Assembly: GCA_002695025.1 (NCBI GenBank)
Contig: NZNV01000041.1
Coordinates: forward strand, 62,001-126,000
Source of the DNA: Owenweeksia sp.
GTDB taxonomy: Bacteria; Bacteroidota; Bacteroidia; Flavobacteriales; Schleiferiaceae
Reading direction: 5' to 3'
Length of the DNA: 64,000 bases
The translations under genes and the position numbers were made by a program. Every line of letters begins with the position of its first letter. Within the stretch, counting starts at the first letter, position 1. The notes beneath the pieces were generated by a model. The model saw nothing but the letters and a program-made list of their open reading frames with translations, made no database searches and had not been told where the DNA came from. This document shows positions 41,713-51,426 of this stretch, one piece after another.

Positions 41713-42441
41713 TCAGAATTTATACTTAAGCCCAACTACCGCTCCGTAACTGATTAATGTTTCCCGGGGGAAGTTATCAGCTTCAATAAGCGGGTTGAGC
41801 ATATACTTGATATTGCCCCTTACAATCACCCCCCATTCTTCAGTTACATTAAAGGTTCCTCCAAGCCCGATGCCTACGGACCAGTTGGTAGATTGGGTCC
41901 TATCCTTAAGATTGTTGGTGAAGCTGTTCTCATTACGCGGGGTAAAGGTCTGGTCGTATTTATCCACAAAGTTCAGCTCTACAGTAGGCACTACCTCCAG
42001 GTCCAGGATATCCGTGATGGCGGTATTGAAGTTCAGTTTCAGCGGAACAGTGTACATACTTACCCCCACTTCCATTTTAGCAAGAGTGGTATCCGTACGT
42101 CCCTGGTATAGCATTACATTATCCACACTAAAATTCCCTGCAGCACGTCCTATACCAATCCCTACATCAAAGGCACTACCTATGGAATAGAAAAAGTCCA
42201 GGCCGTAGTTCAGCTGGAAAGCCCCTTGTGCGTCCTCATTCGGCAGGTTAAAACCACCACCGGAGGGCACTTCATTATTGATCAGCCTCCTGTCCGTATA
42301 ATTCGGGTAAAGGTTGGCAGCTATACTCCAGCGGGAATGCTTTACACGCGAGTCCGTATAATACTCCACATCATCATCGCCAGGCTGAGCAAAGGCCATA
42401 ACCGAGAACAAGAGCGCAAATAACAATAGGATCTTTTTCAT
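41713..42441 (-). CDS. Outer membrane beta-barrel protein
   Basis: A 242-residue protein; the ATG at 42441 gives a signal peptide (MKKILLLFALLFSVMAFAQ). Alternating aromatic and polar strands through the length (WSIAANLYPNYTDRRL, LNYGLDFFYSIGSAFDVGIG, TVPLKLNFNT) and a terminal VVGLKYKF mark an 8-10-stranded barrel of the PorT/outer membrane protein beta-barrel group. It lies 29 bases before the alaS stop in reverse order and may be co-transcribed with alaS. Confidence 0.8.
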   Translation of the reverse strand: MKKILLLFALLFSVMAFAQPGDDDVEYYTDSRVKHSRWSIAANLYPNYTDRRLINNEVPSGGGFNLPNEDAQGAFQLNYGLDFFYSIGSAFDVGIGIGRAAGNFSVDNVMLYQGRTDTTLAKMEVGVSMYTVPLKLNFNTAITDILDLEVVPTVELNFVDKYDQTFTPRNENSFTNNLKDRTQSTNWSVGIGLGGTFNVTEEWGVIVRGNIKYMLNPLIEADNFPRETLISYGAVVGLKYKF

Positions 42442-42469
42442 GATCGATACTTCAAAATGAGGTTGCAAT

Positions 42470-45100
42470 TTATGAATTCAGTAAAGTTCGGGCTTTTTGC
42501 AAAGCAGCATCCAGTCCGGAAGGATCTTTACCACCGGCCGTAGCAAAGAAGGGCTGTCCGCCACCGCCCCCGGAAATTTCCTTGGCCAGCTCACGTACCA
42601 TATTCCCGGCATGCCAACCTTTTTCTTTAGCCAGTTCATCCGAAAATGCGACCGCTATCTGAGCCTTGCCCTCATCTTCAACACCAATTACAGCGGCCAA
42701 TGGTCCGGCTTCATTCTTCAACTGAAATAAGATATCCTTCACCGCTCCTGCTCCCAGGGCTGTCCTTTCCACGATGAGTTTATAATCACCTTTATCTTCG
42801 GCCCGCTGTAACCACTCGCCTTTGGCAGAACCGGCCTTTTCGCGGATCATTTCCTCGATCTGCTTTTTCAGCTGGGTGTTCTCTTCCTTCAGGTTGCGGA
42901 TACCACCCAGCGGATCCTTCACATTCTTTAGTTCTTCGCGTATGGCATCCAGCGTGGCTACCTTATCATGCAGGTATTGGCGGGCTGCTGCCCCTGTAAG
43001 GGCTTCAACTCTGCGGATACCAGCCGCCACAGCTGATTCAGACACTATAACAAAAAGACCCATCTCTCCGGTGGCACCTGCGTGTATCCCTCCACACAGC
43101 TCAATGGAATCGCCAAATTTGATGGCGCGTACCGTGTCACCGTATTTTTCACCAAAAAGAGCCATAGCACCCATATCAATCGCTTCCTGCATGGGTATAT
43201 TGCGGAACTCCTCCAACGGAAAATTATTCTGGATACGTTGATTGACCAGTTCTTCGATCTGGTTCAGTTCTTCCTTACTTACCTTGGCAAAATGGCTGAA
43301 GTCAAAACGCAGGTAATCGGGATGTACCAATGAGCCTTTCTGCTCCACGTGTGTACCCAGCACTTCTCGTAAGGCCTGGTGCAACAGGTGTGTAGCTGAG
43401 TGGTTATACGAGGTTGAAACCCGTTTAGCAGCATCTACCCGAGCTTCAAAATCAGCCTCGGGCTTGGCAGGCAATGACTCGCTTAAATGGATAATGATGC
43501 CGTGCTCCTTTTTGGTATCGATGATACGCGTTTGTTCTCCGCCAGCCTCTATAATACCGGTATCCCCCACCTGGCCACCGCCTTCGGGGTAGAAAGGTGT
43601 GAGGTTGAACACCAGCTGATACAGCTCCTTATCCTTGGCTTTTACCTTGCGGTAACGGGTAATCTTTATCCTGGCTGCAGTATGATCGTAACCGATGAAT
43701 TCTTCCCGGTCATCTTCCCGCAACTCCACCCAGTCACCGGTATCCTGTTTGGTGGCACTACGGGCACGCTCTCTCTGGGCTTTCATTTCGGTATCGTAAC
43801 CACCTTCATCAAAGCTGAAGCCTTTTTCTTTCAGGATCAAAGCGGTAAGATCGGGTGGAAAGCCAAATGTATCGTACAGTTCAAACACCCGGGCACCCTC
43901 AATTTCTTTAGCATCCCCGGCTTCCACAATGATCTGTGCCAGGCGGCTCAGCCCCTGGTCCAAAGTGCGCAGGAACGATTGCTCTTCTTCACGGATAACG
44001 TTGGCTGCCAATTCTTTCTGGGATCGTATTTCCGGAAAGGCCTCACCCATTTCACGGGCCAGCACTTCTACCAGCTCAAAAATGAAGGCTTCTTTTTTAT
44101 GCAGGTACGAGAATCCATAACGGATAGCCCTGCGTAATATCCTGCGGATCACATAGCCGGCTCCGTTATTGGACGGCAACTGGCCATCAGCAATAGCAAA
44201 GGCCACGGCCCGCACGTGATCAGCTACCACACGCATGGCCACATCCTGCATTTTATCCTTTCCGTAGGCCACCCCCGTAAGTTCTGAGATACGTTGGATC
44301 AAGGGGGTGAATACATCGGTATCGTAATTGGATTTTTTACCCTGCAGCGCCATACATAAACGCTCAAAGCCCATCCCGGTGTCCACGTGTTTGGCGGGTA
44401 GCTTTTTAAGGCTTCCATCCGCCATACGGTTGAATTCCATGAACACCAGGTTCCATATTTCCACCACCAGCGGATGATCATGGTTTACCAGGGTGCGGCC
44501 ATCCACCTGTGCGCGTTCTTCATCACTGCGCAGGTCGATGTGTATTTCGGAGCTGGGACCACAAGGGCCGGTAGCCCCCATTTCCCAGAAGTTATCTTTT
44601 TTATTGCCGTTGAGGATGCGCTCTTCGGCTATCCATTGTTTCCAGTTCTCAAAAGCTTCCGTGTCTTTCGGCAGATCATCCCCGGCATCTCCTTCAAAAA
44701 CGGTTACGTATAAGCGATCTTTTTCCAGGCCGTACACCTCGGTGAGCAGTTCCCAGGCCCAGGCAATGGCGTCCTTCTTAAAATAATCACCAAAACTCCA
44801 GTTACCCAGCATCTCAAACATGGTGTGGTGGTAGGTGTCGTGACCCACCTCTTCCAGGTCATTGTGCTTACCGCTTACGCGCAGGCATTTCTGGGTATCG
44901 GCCACTCTTTTATCCCTGACCTCCACATTACCGAGAAATGCATCCTTGAACTGGTTCATGCCGGCATTGGTGAACATCAGCGTAGGGTCACCCTTGATGA
45001 CAATGGGTGCGGAGGGTACCACTTCATGTCCCTTGGATGTGAAAAATTCGAGGAAAGTCTTGCGAACGGAATGCGCTGTCCACCGAGCCTGCTGATTCAT
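42470..45100 (-). CDS. alaS: Alanyl-tRNA synthetase
   Basis: AlaRS attaches alanine to tRNA-Ala. The 876 residues have the usual order: class II catalytic domain (about 5-255; motif 1 at [24 protein letters not shown]), tRNA-recognition domain, editing domain with the zinc motif HSATH and the matching CGGIH, and C-terminal DHHA1-type C-Ala domain ending with [14 protein letters not shown]. Full-length with the editing metal residues intact, so it can clear Ser- and Gly-tRNA-Ala. It stands upstream of the barrel gene. Confidence 0.97.
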   Translation of the reverse strand: MNQQARWTAHSVRKTFLEFFTSKGHEVVPSAPIVIKGDPTLMFTNAGMNQFKDAFLGNVEVRDKRVADTQKCLRVSGKHNDLEEVGHDTYHHTMFEMLGNWSFGDYFKKDAIAWAWELLTEVYGLEKDRLYVTVFEGDAGDDLPKDTEAFENWKQWIAEERILNGNKKDNFWEMGATGPCGPSSEIHIDLRSDEERAQVDGRTLVNHDHPLVVEIWNLVFMEFNRMADGSLKKLPAKHVDTGMGFERLCMALQGKKSNYDTDVFTPLIQRISELTGVAYGKDKMQDVAMRVVADHVRAVAFAIADGQLPSNNGAGYVIRRILRRAIRYGFSYLHKKEAFIFELVEVLAREMGEAFPEIRSQKELAANVIREEEQSFLRTLDQGLSRLAQIIVEAGDAKEIEGARVFELYDTFGFPPDLTALILKEKGFSFDEGGYDTEMKAQRERARSATKQDTGDWVELREDDREEFIGYDHTAARIKITRYRKVKAKDKELYQLVFNLTPFYPEGGGQVGDTGIIEAGGEQTRIIDTKKEHGIIIHLSESLPAKPEADFEARVDAAKRVSTSYNHSATHLLHQALREVLGTHVEQKGSLVHPDYLRFDFSHFAKVSKEELNQIEELVNQRIQNNFPLEEFRNIPMQEAIDMGAMALFGEKYGDTVRAIKFGDSIELCGGIHAGATGEMGLFVIVSESAVAAGIRRVEALTGAAARQYLHDKVATLDAIREELKNVKDPLGGIRNLKEENTQLKKQIEEMIREKAGSAKGEWLQRAEDKGDYKLIVERTALGAGAVKDILFQLKNEAGPLAAVIGVEDEGKAQIAVAFSDELAKEKGWHAGNMVRELAKEISGGGGGQPFFATAGGKDPSGLDAALQKARTLLNS

Positions 45101-45235
45101 AAGCTTTTAAACAAAGATTTGTTTATTGTGTATTTTTGACTCTCTCAAAACACTTGATTTAGCGCTATATTCGCTGAAAAGCCCGTGCTTTGAGAAAGCT
45201 TTTTAACAGTTGCCAAAAGTAGGAAATATAGGGTA

Positions 45236-46207
45236 ATGGCTAAGGTAAAGTACTACTACGATCCTAAAACGTTATCGTACCGTAAAATTGAAAAGGATAC
45301 CCGCTACCGACTTCAGCGTACGGGGGCCTTTCTGGTGGCTTCGGCCCTTCTGGCCGGCATCTTCCTTTTTGTAGCGGATACTTTCATTGATTCTCCCAAG
45401 GAAAAACGGTTGAAGCGGGAACTGGAGAACATGCGCATACAGTATGACATCCTGGATCAGCGGCTGGACCATGTAGCCGAAGTTCTGGAGGACCTGGAGC
45501 AGCGTGATGACAATATTTACCGGGTAATATTTGAAGCGGAACCCATTCCCAACAGCATCCGTAAGGCGGGCTTTGGAGGCGCCAACCGCTATAAGAAACT
45601 GGAAGGCTACCAGAATTCGGAACTCATCAAGGAAGCCTCCATGAAACTGGACCGTATCACCAAGCAGGTATATGTACAATCCAAATCATTTGACGAGCTG
45701 GTTGAACTGGCAGAGAACAAAGGCAAACTGCTGGAAGCCATTCCGGCCATACAGCCTGTAGCCAACGAAGACCTCAACCGCCTGGCCTCGGGTTACGGTT
45801 TTCGGCTGGACCCCTTTACCAAGGCTCCTAAAATGCACTTCGGTATGGACTTTTCCGCTGACATCGGCACCCCGGTTTACGCCACTGGTGATGGCGTGGT
45901 AGAGCGGGCAGATAATAAATCCAGCGGTTTCGGTAACCACATTCGTCTTGACCATGGCTTTGGATACCTCACCTTATATGCTCACCTGAGTGAGTACAAT
46001 GTTCGCGTAGGGCAAAAGGTAAAGCGGGGTGAAGTGATCGGCTACGTAGGTAATACGGGGCGTTCAAGAGGTCCGCACCTGCATTACGAAGTATGGCTGA
46101 ATGAAGAACGGCTGAACCCCGTGAACTTCTACTACGGTGAGCTATCACCCGAAGAGTTCAGCACCATCATACAAATGGCTAACCAGGCTAACCAATCCTT
46201 CGACTAA
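45236..46207 (+). CDS. M23-family peptidoglycan endopeptidase, membrane anchored
   Basis: A 323-residue protein with an N-terminal membrane helix (about 29-48), a coiled-coil linker (about 52-95), and an M23 (LytM) domain from about 185. Metal ligands are complete: His201 and Asp205 (HFGMD), and His283 (HLH, 281-283), with His250 nearby. It cleaves peptide cross-links of the cell wall in the periplasm. The MepM-like architecture fits growth or division. Its stop overlaps the merR-type gene ATG by one base. Confidence 0.93.
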   Translation: MAKVKYYYDPKTLSYRKIEKDTRYRLQRTGAFLVASALLAGIFLFVADTFIDSPKEKRLKRELENMRIQYDILDQRLDHVAEVLEDLEQRDDNIYRVIFEAEPIPNSIRKAGFGGANRYKKLEGYQNSELIKEASMKLDRITKQVYVQSKSFDELVELAENKGKLLEAIPAIQPVANEDLNRLASGYGFRLDPFTKAPKMHFGMDFSADIGTPVYATGDGVVERADNKSSGFGNHIRLDHGFGYLTLYAHLSEYNVRVGQKVKRGEVIGYVGNTGRSRGPHLHYEVWLNEERLNPVNFYYGELSPEEFSTIIQMANQANQSFD

Positions 46208-46539
46208 TGGCACTGGACGGAGATATCGAAAGGCGCTACTACACCATTGGGGAGGTAGCCCGTATGTTTGAGGTGAATACCTCACTTATCCGTTTCTGGG
46301 AGAAGGAATTTGACGTACTCAAGCCCAAAAAGAACAAAAAGGGAAACCGGCTTTTTACCCAAAAAGACGTGGAGAACCTGAAAGTGATCCATCACCTGGT
46401 GAAAGAACGCGGCTTTACGCTGAAAGGCGCCCAGACCAAAATGCGCCAGAATATGGACGATACGGCCAAAACCACCGAAGTGGTGGATAAGCTGAAGGCT
46501 ATCAAGCAGGCACTGCTGGAAATCAAGCGGGAATTGTAA
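46207..46539 (+). CDS. MerR-family transcriptional regulator
   Basis: A 110-residue regulator: the winged HTH of the MerR family at about 11-78 (YYTIGEVARMFEVNTSLIRFWEKEF split by the turn, then NRLFTQKDVENLKVI) and a short helical dimerisation tail. There is no Cys-rich metal-binding tail. It overlaps the M23 gene by one base, a linkage common in Bacteroidota, and precedes lemA by 55 bases. Confidence 0.9.
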   Translation: MALDGDIERRYYTIGEVARMFEVNTSLIRFWEKEFDVLKPKKNKKGNRLFTQKDVENLKVIHHLVKERGFTLKGAQTKMRQNMDDTAKTTEVVDKLKAIKQALLEIKREL

Positions 46540-46594
46540 GTTCTCCGCAGGCAACGATATAATCTTTAATTTTACGGTATAATTCAATCAACAA

Positions 46595-47191
46595 ATGAAA
46601 AAAGGCTTAATAACATTACTCGTAATTGGTGGGATACTACTCATCGGTTACTTCTGGTTCAAGGGGGTTTATAATTCTATGGTAGAAAAGCAGGAAGCTA
46701 CTACCGGGCAATGGGCCAACGTAGAAACAGCGTATCAACGCAGGGCCGACCTTATCCCCAACCTGGTGCGCACGGTAAAGGGGTATGCCGACTTTGAGCA
46801 GGAAACCCTCACCCAGGTTATCGAGGCCCGTAGCAAAGCCACTTCCATTAATGTGGATGCCAATGACCTGGACCCGCAACAACTCCAGAAATTCCAGGCT
46901 GCACAAGACCAGCTTAGCGGAGCTTTGAGCAGGTTGTTAGTAACCATTGAACGATACCCTGACCTTAAGGCCAACCAGAATTTCCTGGAGCTGCAATCGC
47001 AGCTAGAGGGCACGGAAAACCGCATCTCTGTAGAGCGCAGAAGGTTTAATGAAGGGGTAAAGGATTACAATACCTACATCCGCAAATTCCCACAAACCTT
47101 AGTAGCCGGAATGACCGGCTTTGAAAAGAAAGGATACTTTGAAGCAGCTGAAGGTTCTGATGTAGCTCCCGAGGTGAATTTTGACTCGTAA
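46595..47191 (+). CDS. lemA: LemA-family protein
   Basis: A 198-residue LemA protein: N-terminal membrane helix (about 5-22), the conserved NLVRTVKGYADFE and NRISVERRRFNEGVKDYN motifs, and a four-helix-bundle body outside the membrane. LemA often pairs with TPM-domain proteins, as here. The exact function is unclear; roles in envelope homeostasis are suspected. Its stop overlaps the next start by one base. Confidence 0.93.
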   Translation: MKKGLITLLVIGGILLIGYFWFKGVYNSMVEKQEATTGQWANVETAYQRRADLIPNLVRTVKGYADFEQETLTQVIEARSKATSINVDANDLDPQQLQKFQAAQDQLSGALSRLLVTIERYPDLKANQNFLELQSQLEGTENRISVERRRFNEGVKDYNTYIRKFPQTLVAGMTGFEKKGYFEAAEGSDVAPEVNFDS

Positions 47192-47634
47192 TGGATAAAG
47201 GCAAAGCAGAGAATTTTTTCACCCCCGAAGAAGAAGCGGAAATAGTTCAGGCCATTAAGAGTGCCGAGAAACAAACCTCCGGTGAAATACGGGTACACCT
47301 GGAAAACCAGGCTAAGGAAGACAACCTGAAACATGCTCAAAAGGTGTTTCACCAGGTAGGCATGGACCAGACCGAATTGCGCAATGGAGTGCTTTTTTAC
47401 CTGGCTGTGCAGGATCACCAGTTTTCCATTATTGGCGATAAGGGTATCAATGAGGTAACACCCGATGATTTCTGGGACAACATCCGCAATGTGATGCAGG
47501 ACCACTTCAAGAAAGGAGCATTCGTGCAGGGGCTGGTCAGTGGCATTGGCATGGCCGGAGAGGCTTTAAAAACCTACTTCCCCTATCAGAAAGACGATAC
47601 CAACGAGCTCCCCGATCAAATCTCCAAATCCTAG
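47191..47634 (+). CDS. TPM-domain protein, short form
   Basis: A 147-residue cytosolic-type protein with a TPM (TLP18.3/Psb32/MOLO-1) domain: FTPEEEAEIVQAIKSAE, SGEIRVHLENQA, and GVLFYLAVQDHQFSIIGDKGI. No signal peptide or membrane segment. It is translationally coupled to lemA (TAATG) and followed after 4 bases by a longer TPM protein, forming a lemA-TPM-TPM trio found in many Bacteroidota. Confidence 0.85.
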   Translation: MDKGKAENFFTPEEEAEIVQAIKSAEKQTSGEIRVHLENQAKEDNLKHAQKVFHQVGMDQTELRNGVLFYLAVQDHQFSIIGDKGINEVTPDDFWDNIRNVMQDHFKKGAFVQGLVSGIGMAGEALKTYFPYQKDDTNELPDQISKS

Positions 47635-47638
47635 AACC

Positions 47639-48367
47639 TTGCGTAGATTAACTTCTTTATTCCTTTTACTTTTCCTGAGTCTCAACCTGGCAGGCCAGCG
47701 CTTTCCTGAGAAACCATCCCCTCCCCGGCTGGTCAATGATCTGGCCACGGTATTAACGCGTAATGATGCTGCCAGGCTGGAACGCAAACTGGTGGCCTAT
47801 GATGATTCCACCTCTACTCAGATCACCGTTATTACGGTAAAAGATATCGGTGGGGATGATATTAATCTTTATGCTGCGGAACTGGGTGAAAAATGGGGTA
47901 TCGGGCAAAAAGGCAAGGACAATGGTGTACTCATACTATTAGCCCAAAAGGAACGGGAAATTACGATCCAGGTGGGCTATGGTCTGGAACCTGTGTTAAC
48001 GGACGCTATTTCAAAGAGGATCATCGAGAATTACATTATCCCTGAATTCAAGCAAGGCGATTTTTACGGAGGGCTGGATTCCGGGACGGACCAGATCATC
48101 AAAGCCCTGGCCGGAGAATTTAAAAATGAAAATCCCCGCGATAGCGAACGGGGGAAAGGAATTCCCTGGTTTCCTATTATTATCATGATCATCATATTTA
48201 TTGCCATTGCAGCCAAGGGAAACCGTGGTGGTCGCGGGGGTCGCGGTGGCGGGGGTTACTGGATAGGCGGCTTTGGCGGAGGCTCTTTTGGCGGAGGAGG
48301 CGGTGGCGGCTTCGGTGGATTTGGTGGCGGCTCCTTTGGCGGAGGCGGGGCCAGTGGAAGCTGGTAA
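47639..48367 (+). CDS. TPM-domain membrane protein with Gly-rich tail
   Basis: A 242-residue protein starting at TTG 47639: signal peptide (to about residue 19, LNLAGQ), TPM domain (about 28-150: LVNDLATVLTRNDAARLE, DNGVLILLAQKEREITIQVG), a membrane helix (about 178-195), and a Gly-rich tail built from GGFGGGSFGGGG-type repeats ending GASGSW. The latter is typical of this family and probably cytosolic or disordered. It ends the M23-merR-lemA-TPM-TPM operon. Confidence 0.88.
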   Translation: MRRLTSLFLLLFLSLNLAGQRFPEKPSPPRLVNDLATVLTRNDAARLERKLVAYDDSTSTQITVITVKDIGGDDINLYAAELGEKWGIGQKGKDNGVLILLAQKEREITIQVGYGLEPVLTDAISKRIIENYIIPEFKQGDFYGGLDSGTDQIIKALAGEFKNENPRDSERGKGIPWFPIIIMIIIFIAIAAKGNRGGRGGRGGGGYWIGGFGGGSFGGGGGGGFGGFGGGSFGGGGASGSW

Positions 48368-48466
48368 CCGCAAACCTGATATATATCATAGTATTATCGC
48401 AGTATAACGCCCAATTTTGAGATTAGAACAATAGTGCATTGTTCATTTTACTTAAATCTCAGCGTT

Positions 48467-49012
48467 ATGCCATTTCCTACCATTATCACCCTGGAACAAC
48501 TGCAATATAACCTGAGCATGGGCCCCGGTTATGACGGTTACATCGAGCTTATTAAAGCGGTAGAGTTCCTCCCTTCTGAATTGAAAAAGCTTTGCGTATG
48601 GCACCCGGATCATCATGCCAGGGTTTGCCTGTATAATACTACCGGGCTTGAGGCTATCCTTACCTGCTGGGAACCAGGGCAAAAAACCAGTATTCATAAT
48701 TACAACTTCAACCACGCCTGGGTGAAAATACTACAGGGAGAATTGTGGCTGGAGCTTTTCAGCACCTACCGACTTCCTCCTGAAAAAAGCTCAGAGGTGT
48801 GCCTGCGGCAAAACAAGGTGCTGTACCTGGATGACAACCTGGGTTATCATCGTTTTTCCAACCGCAGCCAGGAAAGAGCCGTTGCCCTGGTCTTTTACTC
48901 CGATAAGCCATTGGAATGGGTTTCTTTTGATGAGGAAAAACAGTCCTTTGAAATGGAAGCATCCTATTACGATAAGGACATGGACCCGCAACAGTCCATT
49001 ACTTTAAGCTGA
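48467..49012 (+). CDS. Cysteine dioxygenase family protein with altered iron site
   Basis: A 181-residue cupin related to cysteine dioxygenase (CDO), which turns cysteine into cysteine sulfinate. The start is the ATG at 48467. It aligns without gaps with the CDO core: SIHNYNFNHAWVKILQGEL (75-93) and GYHRFSN (126-132). Two iron ligands are kept (His77, His128), but the second His of HxH is Tyr79 and the Cys of the Cys-Tyr crosslink is Ala84. It may be an altered thiol dioxygenase or inactive. It overlaps the DUF3570 gene end by 14 bases. Confidence 0.8.
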   Translation: MPFPTIITLEQLQYNLSMGPGYDGYIELIKAVEFLPSELKKLCVWHPDHHARVCLYNTTGLEAILTCWEPGQKTSIHNYNFNHAWVKILQGELWLELFSTYRLPPEKSSEVCLRQNKVLYLDDNLGYHRFSNRSQERAVALVFYSDKPLEWVSFDEEKQSFEMEASYYDKDMDPQQSITLS

Positions 49013-50201
49013 AACCCAGGTTGAGACTACCTACAAAGGACTTCAGGCCTGTACTACGTTCGTAATAGGCGCCCCGCAGTTCAATATATTTGAACATGAA
49101 TACCCTTTGGGAAGAAAGAAACGGCCTGGACCTGGCCACCCCATAAAACGGGAAATACTTTACCCCCATACCGTACTTATGGCTGCTGAGAGCCGAAAGA
49201 TCATAATCCGAAGTATAGAACTCCTCTGAAGACAGGTGCTGAGCATAGGGTGCAAAATAATCCGATGCTGTTTGCGTATGATAACGGTAAAAAGGTGAAA
49301 GCGTAATGACCTGGCTCACCTTTAAGGGCAATTCCAGCTCCGCAGTATTTCCGCTGATACCAAAATCATCTTGATAATAACGATAATAACTCCGCAATAC
49401 CATGAAGTCAAAAGGGTAGTAATTGAAACGCACTGACAAGGGGATCTTAAGCCGATCTGAAGGCAACCTTTCAATATCAGGGGTAACAGCATCCGCAAAA
49501 TAAACCCGGTGAAAAGGTGTGGACAGTAAGCCCTTCATGTAAACTGCTTCAGCCGAAAGGCTCATTTGCAAACGCCTGGTGAGTATCTGTGAAAAGATGA
49601 GCTGCCCGTTAAAGGATTGCCTTTGTGAAGAAGGCAACTCCACGGAACTACGCAGCTCAATGGGGTAGATCAGCTTCCAGTTATCAAAGAAGGCCTGCCC
49701 CACCGCGGTAAATTCGGTATTGCCATCATTCCACTCTTTGGTATAGGAACCGCCCAGTGAAAAGGAGGTATAATCATATTCCACTGAAAAACCCAGCCGC
49801 AGGCCATAACGCTCATTGCGCTGCAGGTTTAGACGGTTATACGAAAAAGTGGCAAAACTCCTCAGGTCCGAACTGGAGGCTGAAGACACATTATTGTCAA
49901 TATTATCGGTGGAAGCCGAAGAGTATATATCGGCTCCGCCATAAAACCCGATGGACCGTATGCTGTCCAATGGCACGTTTACAATAATCACATTGGATAC
50001 ATCCGTGAGCTTTTCGGTACCGATGCCACCCGTAACGGCCGCATTATCGCCTTCCTGGTGGTAATAGCTACTCAAAAAGTTAGCCTCTACTTCACGGGTA
50101 AACTTTTTAAGGGAACTCTTCCGCAAAGCGGTAGAATCAGTTTGGGCATGGCCCGCCAGGGCCAGGCAAAGCAAAACAAGCAGTAATTCCAGCTTTTTCA
50201 T
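48999..50201 (-). CDS. DUF3570-family outer membrane barrel-like protein
   Basis: A 400-residue protein from the ATG at 50201, with a signal peptide (LLCLALAGHAQ). The N-terminus DSTALRKSSLKKFTREVEANFLSSYYHQEGDNAAVTGGIGTEK region (about 22-65) and the following DVSNVIIVNVPLD are marks of DUF3570. The rest alternates in the manner of a large beta barrel (RYGLRLGFSVEYDYTSFSLG) and ends NLGFSLK. Function unknown. It follows the DUF4266 lipoprotein, ApbE and thioredoxin genes and probably works with them at the outer membrane. Confidence 0.85.
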   Translation of the reverse strand: MKKLELLLVLLCLALAGHAQTDSTALRKSSLKKFTREVEANFLSSYYHQEGDNAAVTGGIGTEKLTDVSNVIIVNVPLDSIRSIGFYGGADIYSSASTDNIDNNVSSASSSDLRSFATFSYNRLNLQRNERYGLRLGFSVEYDYTSFSLGGSYTKEWNDGNTEFTAVGQAFFDNWKLIYPIELRSSVELPSSQRQSFNGQLIFSQILTRRLQMSLSAEAVYMKGLLSTPFHRVYFADAVTPDIERLPSDRLKIPLSVRFNYYPFDFMVLRSYYRYYQDDFGISGNTAELELPLKVSQVITLSPFYRYHTQTASDYFAPYAQHLSSEEFYTSDYDLSALSSHKYGMGVKYFPFYGVARSRPFLSSQRVFMFKYIELRGAYYERSTGLKSFVGSLNLGFSLK

Positions 50202-50206
50202 ATCGC

Positions 50207-50425
50207 TTAATTGCAGCCGCATCCTCCGCCTACTTTGCCCCCATTGGCTCCGGCCGTCCCTTCCCGGTAGGTTTCAAAATTGGTTTCAAAAGATTCGATC
50301 TTCTTGGGAGCAAGCTCCATTTCACTGTCGTTCACGTACATTTTCTGGTACGATTGCACGGTCATGCATCCTCCTGCAAGCAGGGACAGCACCATACCGA
50401 CTGTAAGAATGACTATTCTTTTCAC
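50207..50425 (-). CDS. DUF4266-family small lipoprotein
   Basis: A 72-residue lipoprotein starting at GTG 50425, four bases overlapping the apbE stop. It has a short signal and lipobox LLAGGC (Cys20), a charged middle (VNDSEMELAPKKIESFE) and an unusual C-terminus GAGANGGKVGGGCGCN-like (residues 58-72) with two Cys. DUF4266 is known from genomes only. The Gly/Cys tail could bind a metal or be modified; ApbE next door attaches FMN to Thr, but no clear flavinylation motif is seen. Confidence 0.85.
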   Translation of the reverse strand: MKRIVILTVGMVLSLLAGGCMTVQSYQKMYVNDSEMELAPKKIESFETNFETYREGTAGANGGKVGGGCGCN

Positions 50426-51426
50426 AAGTAATTCAGTTTAAGATGGTCAGACGTATGCATGGCATCGTCATCGGTTATAATAATACATTCCACCTGGTTC
50501 AGCTGGTTCACCAAATCCAGGCCTTCTTCCCTGCCCATTACAAATATGGACGTAGCCAGGGCATCCGCCAGCTCGGCATCCGGGCATATTACGGTTACAC
50601 TTTTAATACCGGTGGTGGGGTATCCTGTGGAAGGATCTATGATATGGGCATAGCGCCTGCCCCCGCAAGTAAAGTACTTTTCATAATCACCGGAGGTAAC
50701 AATGGCTTGATCCACCAGCGAAAGAGAGGCTATGGGCCGGTGAATGTTTTTGGGGTCCGCTACCTGTATGGTCCAGCCTTCGGGCTTACCGCTTTCACCC
50801 CAGGCCATAAGGTCTCCGCTAGCGTTTACCACACCTCCTTTAACCCCGGGAATGGATTCCATCACGGAACGGGCACGATTGGCCGCATACCCCTTTCCAA
50901 TGCCTCCAAAACCTATTTTCATTCCCTGCTTCTTCAGGAAAACGCTATAGGATTCTGGGCCCAGTTCTATGTTTTGCCAATTGACCAGCGCCACTGCATC
51001 CTTTACCTGTCCGCTGTCCGGCAACACCTGCTCCGTGCGGTCAAACTTCCATATCCGCTCCATGGAAGCAAAGGAAATATCAAAAGCCCCACCGGTAAGT
51101 TTTGCCACTTTCAGTGAACGGTAGATCAGATTGTATAATTCCTGGTCAACGCTTACAGCTTTTACACCGGCTGCCCGGTTTATGGCACTGGTCTGCGAAT
51201 TTTCGTCCCAGGAGGAGATCAGTTTTTCAATACGGTCAATTTCGGCAATACCCTCACGTACCGCCTGCCAGGCAATGCTATCGCTTTCAGCCACGGCCGT
51301 AATTTCAAAGCGACACCCCATGAGTTTGAGTACTTTTTTAGCGGTACCAAACTCCTGTGGTTGTGCAAGGCCTGACCATGCGATCAGGCTCAAACAGAAT
51401 ATCAGGATGCCAGATGCTTTTTGCAT
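50422..51426 (-). CDS. apbE: FAD:protein FMN transferase (ApbE family)
   Basis: ApbE moves FMN from FAD onto a Thr of an exported protein. The 334 residues have a signal peptide (to about residue 21), KLMGCRFEITAVAE, GGIGKGYAA, VNASGDLMAWG, TSGDYEKYF and HIIDPSTGYPT, and the final DALATSIFVMG. These cover FAD-binding and Mg-binding sites, so activity is likely. The usual targets (Rnf, Nqr subunits) are not in the window; the DUF4266 and DUF3570 neighbours are candidate partners. Its start overlaps the thioredoxin gene by 25 bases. Confidence 0.93.
   Translation of the reverse strand: MQKASGILIFCLSLIAWSGLAQPQEFGTAKKVLKLMGCRFEITAVAESDSIAWQAVREGIAEIDRIEKLISSWDENSQTSAINRAAGVKAVSVDQELYNLIYRSLKVAKLTGGAFDISFASMERIWKFDRTEQVLPDSGQVKDAVALVNWQNIELGPESYSVFLKKQGMKIGFGGIGKGYAANRARSVMESIPGVKGGVVNASGDLMAWGESGKPEGWTIQVADPKNIHRPIASLSLVDQAIVTSGDYEKYFTCGGRRYAHIIDPSTGYPTTGIKSVTVICPDAELADALATSIFVMGREEGLDLVNQLNQVECIIITDDDAMHTSDHLKLNYL

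Noticed and set aside
48160-48367. Gly-rich repeats as a simple repeat tract
   Set aside because: They encode the Gly-rich tail normal for TPM membrane proteins.
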